DNA of 19,277 nt from Thaumarchaeota archaeon S13 (lineage in GTDB: Archaea > Thermoproteota > Nitrososphaeria > Nitrososphaerales > Nitrosopumilaceae): contig RHFA01000057.1 of NCBI GenBank assembly GCA_003724275.1, positions 1 through 19,277 on the forward strand, read 5' to 3'. Of this stretch, positions 14,836 to 19,277 are shown in pieces. Position 1 is the stretch's first letter; every line of letters begins with the position of its first letter. The notes under the pieces were generated by a model. That model did not search any database. It was not told where the DNA came from and saw only the letters and a list, made by a program, of their open reading frames with translations. Position numbers and translations under genes: made by a program.

Positions 14836-16007
14836 CGCTGGCCGCCGGAGCGAAGGTCTAGCGGCTTGTACTCGCAGCCGTCCGGCCCGCAGTACTTGCC
14901 GACATAGATCGCCTTTGGCCTGTAGAGGGCCGGCTTTGGCGCGGCCTCGGCGAACTTTTCCTCGATGACGTGCGCCGCCCACCCTACGGCCCGCGAGATG
15001 GCGAATATCGGCGTGTTTAGGTCCATGGGTATCCTGAGCATATAGTAGACTGACGCGCTATAGAGGTCGACGTTGGGGTATATGTCAATCCCCTTTGACT
15101 CTTTCATCGCGGCCATCGTTGCCTTTTCGACGGCCTCTGTTATGGCATACCACGGGTCGCCCGTCTTTGCGGCGAGCTGGCGCGAGAGGCGCTGCAGGAC
15201 GACGGCGCGCGGGTCAAACGTGCGGTACACGGCGTGTCCCATGCCCATGATGCGCTCGCCGGCCTCCATGCGCGCGCCTATCCACGGCCCCACCCTGTCC
15301 ACGCTGCCGATGTCAAGGAGCATGCGCATGACCTCATAGTTGGCCCCGCCGTGGAGCTCGCCGCTCAGCGCGCCTATGGCCGCGCTCGCCGCCGAGTACA
15401 TGTGCGCGCGCGTCGAGGCTACCTGCCTCGCAGTGAACGTCGAGGCGTTGAACGTGTGGTCGGCGTGGAGTATGAGGCACGTGTCAAATATGCGCGCCGT
15501 CTCGGCGTCCGGAGTCTCGCCGGACATCATGCGCAAAAAGTTTGCCGCGTGCCCCAGCCCTGGTTCGGGATCCACGGGCGAGTGGCCGTTGCGTATGCGC
15601 TGCCAGCTCGCCACTATTGTGGGCACCTTTGCTATCAGGTTTATCGCGCGGTCATAGCTTGCCTCCTTTGTAGAGAACTCCTCGTCATAGTATCCCGCAA
15701 GGGCCGCGACGAAGGCCTGGAGCATGTCCATGGGGTCTGCGTCCCTCCTCCAGTTTCCCATGTTTGTCTGCATCTGCTTTGGTATCCAGCGCGCCTCGGC
15801 TAGCCTGCGCACAAAGTCGGCATACTCGGCCTTTGTCGGCAGCGCGTCATGCAGGAGGAGGTAGGCCGTCTCCTCAAAGCTGGACTCGCGCGCGAGGTCC
15901 TCAATGTCATACCCGCGGTAGATGAGCTTGCCCCTCTCGCCGTCAATGTTCGATATGCGCGTGTCGGCGACCTCTATGCCGCGCAGGCCAATGTTCTTTG
16001 TCTCCAA
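14832..16007 (-). CDS. Citrate synthase
   Basis: The 391-aa enzyme condenses acetyl-CoA with oxaloacetate to citrate at the entry of the (probably biosynthetic) citric acid cycle. The length is that of the type II citrate synthase of archaea and Gram-positive bacteria. Catalytic residues are visible: H219 in GELHGGANYEV, H258 in GMGHAVYRTFDPRA, and D314 in PNVDLYSASVYY. Also present are HADHTFNAST (181-190) and FAISRAVGWAAHVIEE. A 2-methylcitrate synthase activity cannot be excluded from sequence. The start is TTG 16007, with TTATAATA centred about 31-32 nt before it; no in-frame ATG lies near. The gene is flanked on both sides by plus-strand microprotein genes of one family, convergent at its 3' end and divergent at its 5' end. 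Confidence 0.95.
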   Translation of the reverse strand: METKNIGLRGIEVADTRISNIDGERGKLIYRGYDIEDLARESSFEETAYLLLHDALPTKAEYADFVRRLAEARWIPKQMQTNMGNWRRDADPMDMLQAFVAALAGYYDEEFSTKEASYDRAINLIAKVPTIVASWQRIRNGHSPVDPEPGLGHAANFLRMMSGETPDAETARIFDTCLILHADHTFNASTFTARQVASTRAHMYSAASAAIGALSGELHGGANYEVMRMLLDIGSVDRVGPWIGARMEAGERIMGMGHAVYRTFDPRAVVLQRLSRQLAAKTGDPWYAITEAVEKATMAAMKESKGIDIYPNVDLYSASVYYMLRIPMDLNTPIFAISRAVGWAAHVIEEKFAEAAPKPALYRPKAIYVGKYCGPDGCEYKPLDLRSGGQR

Positions 16008-16032
16008 CTCTGGAGCGCGGGCCGAGCGCGGC

Positions 16033-16044
16033 GATATTATAACC
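16033..16044 (-). promoter_or_regulatory. Putative box A of citrate synthase
   Basis: The minus strand reads GGTTATAATATC, centred near 16038-16040, about 31 nt before the TTG start at 16007. The gap to the plus-strand promoter at 16109 is 65 nt, so the two divergent genes have separate boxes. Confidence 0.6.
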
Positions 16045-16107
16045 TACACGCGCCTGCCGGGGGGCGCCGCGCAGCTTAGCTCCTTGTCTAAACTTTTAAC
16101 ACCGCCC

Positions 16108-16114
16108 CATATAG
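16108..16114 (+). promoter_or_regulatory. Putative box A of the 58-aa microprotein gene
   Basis: CATATAG, with ATATA centred at 16111, is 28 nt before ATG 16139. A TTTTAA patch lies further upstream (16094-16099) but its spacing fits less well. Confidence 0.5.
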
Positions 16115-16138
16115 CGCAAGGCCCGGCAGGCGCGGGCG

Positions 16139-16315
16139 ATGTCCTTCGAGGAGAGGCGCCTCATGCGGCGCGTCGACGAGGCCGTGCTGGGGGCCACGCC
16201 CGAGCGCCTCGTCGAGCTGCAGAGGCTCGACGAGGCCACGCAGCTCTCCGGCACGACGTTCTACGAGCACGTCGTGGCCGCAGGCGCCCTGCCGGCGCGC
16301 GGGCGCAGGGCCTAG
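16139..16315 (+). CDS. 58-aa microprotein, paralogue of the one at 14629
   Basis: The frame codes for a 58-residue protein beginning MSFEERRLMRRVDEAVLGAT. The function is unknown. The charged N-terminus and the ERLVELQRLDEATQLSG segment look helical. It then carries D31-E32-x5-G38-T-T-F41-Y42-E-H-V45, the same motif and spacing as the 68-aa protein on the far side of citrate synthase. The ATG is 28 nt downstream of a TATA box, fitting a leaderless mRNA. The C-terminal LPARGRRA tail is basic, as in the 68-aa paralogue. It is divergent from citrate synthase (131-nt gap) and 56 nt upstream of the DHH gene on the same strand. Confidence 0.7.
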   Translation: MSFEERRLMRRVDEAVLGATPERLVELQRLDEATQLSGTTFYEHVVAAGALPARGRRA

Positions 16316-16338
16316 CAGGCGCCGCGCGCGGATTTGTG

Positions 16339-16346
16339 GTTTAAAT
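16339..16346 (+). promoter_or_regulatory. Putative box A of the DHH phosphoesterase gene
   Basis: GTTTAAAT, with TTTAAA centred at 16342.5, is 29 nt before ATG 16372. The earlier in-frame ATG (16345) lies inside the box, which argues against it. Confidence 0.6.
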
Positions 16347-16371
16347 GGGACGGATCGAGCGCGCCCCGCAG

Positions 16372-17382
16372 ATGGCAAAGCCCGCCGCGCGCGCGCGCGC
16401 CCCCGCAAAGACGAGGACGGTCTGCCTCTCGCACAAGGAGGACGCCGACGGGATAAGCGCCGCGGCCCTCATACGCGAGGCCTTTGGGGGCAGCACGGTC
16501 CTAGTCGACTATCCCGGCCAGATGGAGGCCCTCGCCGAGATATCTGCTGACCCCGCGCTAAGGCGCCTCTTTATCTGCGACCTGGGCCTGAGCAAGAAAA
16601 ACCAGGACGCCTTTGTCGAGGCCCTGCGCGCGCTGCGAAAGAGGCGCGTGCAGGTGACATATATCGACCACCACGACATTGCGCCGGCCGTGCGCCGCAG
16701 GATAGAGGCCGCCGGCGTCAGGATGGTCCACAGCACGGGCGAGTGCGCCAGCGTCCTGGTCTACCAGACGTTCTCGCGCCGCCTCTCCGAGCACGCGCGC
16801 TTTGTCGCCGCATGCGCGGCGATCACCGACTATATGGAGGACCGGCCCGGCGGCGCGCGCCTGCTGCGCACGTACGACAGGCAGTTTGCCCTAGTGAGCG
16901 CGACGGTCCTCACGTACAACATTGTCAGCAGGCAAAAGGATCCCGACTACCTGCAGGATATTGTCGCCGCGCTGGCCGCGTCGCGCTACCCGCACGACAT
17001 TGACGGCGCGTACGAGCAGGCGCGCCTCGGCGCCGCAAAGCTCGCCGAGGTCATGTCTAGCGTCAGGCGAAACCTCAAGAGGATGAAAAACCTCGGATAT
17101 GTCGAGACGACAGACTCGGGCGCCGGCGGCGCCGTCAACTTTGCGCTGGGCCTCTCCGGCAAGGACGTCGGCGTGGCGTTTCGCAGGAGGACCTCGCACG
17201 GCACGTGCGCCGTCTCCGTGCGCGGCTCAAAGGCGTGCAGGGTCCACCTGGGCAGGCTCGTCAACTCGCTCTCCACGGAGCTCGGCGGGTCCGGCGGCGG
17301 CCACAGCAAGGCGTGCGGCGCGCTCGTGCCCGAGCCGAAGATCAGGGTGTTCCTGCGCGAGCTCAACAGGCGCCTGGACTAG
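16372..17382 (+). CDS. DHH/DHHA1-family phosphoesterase (RecJ/NrnA-like)
   Basis: The 336-aa protein belongs to the DHH superfamily of Mn-dependent phosphoesterases, which includes RecJ-like exonucleases, nanoRNases and cyclic-dinucleotide hydrolases. The metal site is readable: H21-x-x-D24-x-D26-G (SHKEDADGIS), D70 (FICDLG), D99-H100-H101 (YIDHHD) and D153 (ITDYMED). The C-terminal DHHA1 domain ends with the substrate-binding GGSGGGHSKACG (305-316). There is no OB fold, CBS domain or membrane segment. The substrate (ssDNA, RNA oligos or a cyclic dinucleotide) cannot be told. ATG 16372 is chosen because the ATG at 16345 lies in the TATA box. The N-terminus has a short Ala/Arg leader. The TAG stop overlaps the RidA stop on the other strand in one CTAG. 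Confidence 0.88.
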   Translation: MAKPAARARAPAKTRTVCLSHKEDADGISAAALIREAFGGSTVLVDYPGQMEALAEISADPALRRLFICDLGLSKKNQDAFVEALRALRKRRVQVTYIDHHDIAPAVRRRIEAAGVRMVHSTGECASVLVYQTFSRRLSEHARFVAACAAITDYMEDRPGGARLLRTYDRQFALVSATVLTYNIVSRQKDPDYLQDIVAALAASRYPHDIDGAYEQARLGAAKLAEVMSSVRRNLKRMKNLGYVETTDSGAGGAVNFALGLSGKDVGVAFRRRTSHGTCAVSVRGSKACRVHLGRLVNSLSTELGGSGGGHSKACGALVPEPKIRVFLRELNRRLD

Positions 17383-17840
17383 GGCTGTGCAAGCTCGGCA
17401 ATCGCGTCGACCTCGACCATCGCCTCGAGCGGAAGCGACGCCACGCCGATGGCCACGCGCGCGTGCGTGCGCGGCCCAAAGGCCGCCGCGAAAATGTCAG
17501 ACGCGCCGTCCATGACGGCCGGCTGGCCGGCAAAGCCGCGCTCCGAGCAGACATATCCGGACAGGCGAACGACGCGCGCAACGCGGTCAAGGGACCCGAT
17601 CTCGGCCTTGAGCTGCGAGAGGACGTTTATCGCGCAGAGGCGCGCCGCCTCGCGGCCCTCCGAGGCGTTCTCTGGCCCGACGGCGCCGGTGTAGCGCACC
17701 TTGCCGCCGCTTAGGGGCAGCTGGCCGGAGACAAAGGCGAGGCCGCCGGCGACGACGACCTGCGCGTACGCGCCGGCCGCGGCGGGGGCCTCGGGCAGCG
17801 GGCCCAGCAGGTACGCGGCTAGCCTCTCCTCGGCTGACAC
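17379..17840 (-). CDS. RidA / YjgF / UK114-family protein
   Basis: The 153-aa protein belongs to the RidA family, small trimeric proteins; canonical members deaminate reactive enamine/imine intermediates, while others have unknown roles. Seen are AYAQVVVAGGLAFVSGQLPL (24-43), GYVCSERGFAGQPAVMDGAS and the C-terminal THARVAIGVASLPLEAMVEVDAIAEL. R128 aligns with the substrate-carboxylate-binding Arg of active RidA proteins, though the GVASLP context is that of the YjgF-like subgroup, so imine deaminase activity is possible but not certain. The frame is open to 18002, but GTG 17840 is chosen: a TTAAAA box is centred 27 nt upstream and the earlier part is Arg-rich shadow sequence inside the TrmB gene. 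The TAG stop nests with the DHH stop in CTAG. Confidence 0.85.
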   Translation of the reverse strand: MSAEERLAAYLLGPLPEAPAAAGAYAQVVVAGGLAFVSGQLPLSGGKVRYTGAVGPENASEGREAARLCAINVLSQLKAEIGSLDRVARVVRLSGYVCSERGFAGQPAVMDGASDIFAAAFGPRTHARVAIGVASLPLEAMVEVDAIAELAQP

Positions 17841-17862
17841 GGCGCGCGCGCCGGGACGCCCG

Positions 17863-17870
17863 AATTTTAA
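17863..17870 (-). promoter_or_regulatory. Box A of the RidA gene, containing the TrmB stop codon
   Basis: The minus strand reads TTAAAATT. The TAA at 17869-17867 is the stop of the upstream regulator gene. The centre (17867.5) is 27 nt before the GTG start of the RidA gene. Confidence 0.6.
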
Positions 17871-19042
17871 GTCTTGTGAGGCGCGGCGCGGCGCCCTGAC
17901 ATCTTTATGTGGACGCGCTCGCCGCGGCGCGCGCGGGCCTGGTAGACGGTCCTCGTGCGCACGCCGCGCGATCCGAGATACTCCTCTATTATGCGGGCCC
18001 ACGGCAGCGAGCTGCCGCTGTTGACGCCGGACTCCACCATGATGCTGCCGCCCTTTTCGTCAAGCGAGACGCTCCCGCCGCACGTCGCGCGGACCGCCGC
18101 GTCGGCCATGCCGATGACGTCGCCGAGGCTCCGCTCGCCCAGGCCGATGCCCCTCTCCTCGAGGAGCGCGGCCATGCGGCGCGGCTTGCGCGATATCTCC
18201 GAGGCCAGCGCGCTGCCAAGGCCCGCCTCGCCGAGCACGACGATCGCGTCGTACGCCTCGCGCGCGGCGCCGCCCTCCAGCGCGGCTAGCGGCGCGGCGG
18301 GCACGGCGCGGTCCCACGCCGACTCGAATGCGCGCTCTAGGTCCCCGCCGAGTATCGCCGAGGACTCGAGGGCCGCGGCGCGGCCGGCCTCGCCCCCGAG
18401 GACGATCACGCCCGAGCCGTCAAAGACGACACAGTTGTGGCCGGGCCAGGCTATGCGCAGGTCTATCCCGCGCGGCATCGACGCGAGGGCCTCGGTCCCG
18501 ATCGAGTCCGGCGAGGCGATAACGCGCACGTCTGCCCCGCCGCGCCTCGCCGCGACGAGCTCTGCGCCGCACTCGGAGACGACGCCGAGGCCGGCGTCAT
18601 CGACCATGGCGTGGGCAGAGGAGGCCGCCGAGGCGGCCATCTCGCGCGCGCGGGCCAGGACGCCGGCGTGGCCGACATGCGTGTACTTGCGCTCCTCGGC
18701 CCCGCGCAGGCGCCTCGCGCCGTCGCTCACGGCCCGCAGGCCCGAGACGAGCGCGTTCATAGAGTTTACCTTTTCAATCTGGGCCCTGATCGCCTCCTCG
18801 AGGGACTCGCTCGGGGGGACCGCCGAGCACGTCACGGGCTTTTGGCCCCCGACAGTCGCCAGGCCCTTGCGCTCGAGGCGCATCATCACGGGATAGACCT
18901 TTGTGCGGGGTATCTCTGCCCTGTACGCGAGCTCTCCGGCCGTGGCCGTGCCCCCCGAGAGGAGCGCGACGTATGCGCGCGCCTCGTACTGGCCCAGGCC
19001 AAACTCGGCCAGGCCGGCGGCGAGCTCGCCTGCGTCTGCCAC
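17867..19042 (-). CDS. TrmB-like transcriptional regulator
   Basis: The 391-aa protein has an N-terminal winged helix-turn-helix of TrmB type (about 12-72: FGLGQYEARAYVALLSGG, TAGELAYRAEIPRTKVYPVM, then the RLERKGLATV wing). A helical linker follows (SLEEAIRAQIEKVNSMNALV...) that may dimerise. The remaining ~270 residues show a TrmB-like effector segment (VRVIASPDSIG..., FDGSGVIVLGGEAG) and a C-terminal region I cannot assign. TrmB proteins regulate sugar uptake or central metabolism in archaea; the target here is unknown. The frame opens at TTG 19105, which overlaps the TATTTTTT box, so GTG 19042 is chosen (CGAGG purine run about 9 nt upstream). The stop TAA is part of the RidA promoter, so the pair is compact but may be transcribed separately. 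Confidence 0.85.
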   Translation of the reverse strand: MADAGELAAGLAEFGLGQYEARAYVALLSGGTATAGELAYRAEIPRTKVYPVMMRLERKGLATVGGQKPVTCSAVPPSESLEEAIRAQIEKVNSMNALVSGLRAVSDGARRLRGAEERKYTHVGHAGVLARAREMAASAASSAHAMVDDAGLGVVSECGAELVAARRGGADVRVIASPDSIGTEALASMPRGIDLRIAWPGHNCVVFDGSGVIVLGGEAGRAAALESSAILGGDLERAFESAWDRAVPAAPLAALEGGAAREAYDAIVVLGEAGLGSALASEISRKPRRMAALLEERGIGLGERSLGDVIGMADAAVRATCGGSVSLDEKGGSIMVESGVNSGSSLPWARIIEEYLGSRGVRTRTVYQARARRGERVHIKMSGRRAAPHKT

Positions 19043-19102
19043 GCGTGGGCCTCGCGCGAGCCTTTGGTAATTGCGCGTGCCAACTTGATTTGCCCGAATG
19101 CT

Positions 19103-19113
19103 CAAAAAATACT
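19103..19113 (-). promoter_or_regulatory. Putative box A / T-run upstream of the TrmB gene
   Basis: The minus strand reads AGTATTTTTTG. As a TATA box it would put the transcript start near 19082 and give a leader of about 40 nt, longer than elsewhere. The T6 run directly after the stop of the next minus-strand frame (19114) could equally end that gene's transcript. Confidence 0.45.
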
Positions 19114-19277
19114 CTAGGGTGTGACCGCAGCAGGCGTCACCGCGGGCACGCCAGGCGCGGGCACCGCGGCGTGATATACCCGGACCGCGCCATCCGGGGG
19201 CATGGCGGCGTCCGGGCCGGCGGCCCCCTCCATGTCCACGGCGGCGCGGGGCCCGACCCTCACGCCGCGCATAGCCT
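19114..19277 (-). CDS. Probable 3' end of an unrecognised gene (cut by window edge)
   Basis: The minus-strand frame is open from the right edge to a TAG at 19116-19114 (54 codons). The C-terminus reads DGAVRVYHAAVPAPGVPAVT then PAAVTP, a Pro/Ala/Val-rich tail. Codon third positions are G/C-rich as in neighbouring genes, and the composition is more protein-like than the His/Gly-rich plus-strand reading. No family is recognised and the N-terminus is outside the window. High GC leaves long frames open by chance, so confidence is limited. Confidence 0.45.
   Translation of the reverse strand, partial: AMRGVRVGPRAAVDMEGAAGPDAAMPPDGAVRVYHAAVPAPGVPAVTPAAVTP

Noticed and set aside
17955..18896. 313-codon plus-strand frame antisense to the TrmB-like gene
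   Set aside because: Ser/Ala/Arg/Pro-rich with no motif, whereas the minus strand has a clear HTH protein.

Overview
The window reads as a high-GC member of the Thaumarchaeota (Nitrososphaerota), perhaps a relative of the sponge-symbiont Cenarchaeum lineage. Four things point to an archaeon: a tRNA-Ser with an intron at 37/38, a TrmB-type regulator and a beta-CASP-like MBL nuclease; archaeal TATA boxes about 25-32 nt before most start codons, which implies leaderless mRNAs; a small iron-type alcohol dehydrogenase of the kind that acts in the thaumarchaeal 3-hydroxypropionate/4-hydroxybutyrate cycle; and abundant LLM/F420-type and PNPOx-like flavoproteins. The species is inferred, not proven.

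Layout. 1-1578 (minus): 5' part of a Cys/His microprotein gene, an FAD-dependent oxidoreductase, and tRNA-Ser(GGA) with a 17-nt intron. 1608-3353: an MBL-fold nuclease (minus) divergent from purN (plus). 3325-9693 (minus): a complete bacterial-type excision-repair operon uvrB-uvrA-uvrC with overlapping genes; the uvrC product lacks the usual C-terminal HhH domain. 9787-11531 (minus): an LLM-class oxidoreductase followed 2 nt later by a PNPOx-like flavoprotein. 11599-13868: an iron-type alcohol dehydrogenase (minus) and glycerate 2-kinase (plus), fired apart from what looks like one shared TATA element. 13869-14500: an AT-rich islet (35-60% GC per 60-nt line, against 78% in a nearby line) holding an unrecognised 99-aa gene, an overlapping 29-aa ORF, and about 210 nt without a convincing gene. 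14629-16315: citrate synthase (minus) between two plus-strand microprotein genes that share a DE-x5-G-x-[ST]-FY-[DE]-x-V motif. 16372-17382: a DHH phosphoesterase (plus). 17379-19042 (minus): a RidA-family protein and a TrmB-like regulator. 19114-19277: probable 3' end of another minus-strand gene.

The genes form short independent units: DNA repair (uvrBAC), central carbon metabolism (citrate synthase, semialdehyde/alcohol dehydrogenase, glycerate kinase), purine synthesis (purN), RNA metabolism (tRNA-Ser, MBL nuclease) and flavin redox enzymes. I found no mobile element, CRISPR array or obvious defence system. The most unusual feature is how tightly genes and signals are packed. All three TAA stop codons in the window lie inside the box A of the next gene. 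Two convergent pairs end on one shared CTAG. One AT element sits midway between two leaderless divergent genes. Half the chosen starts are GTG or TTG.
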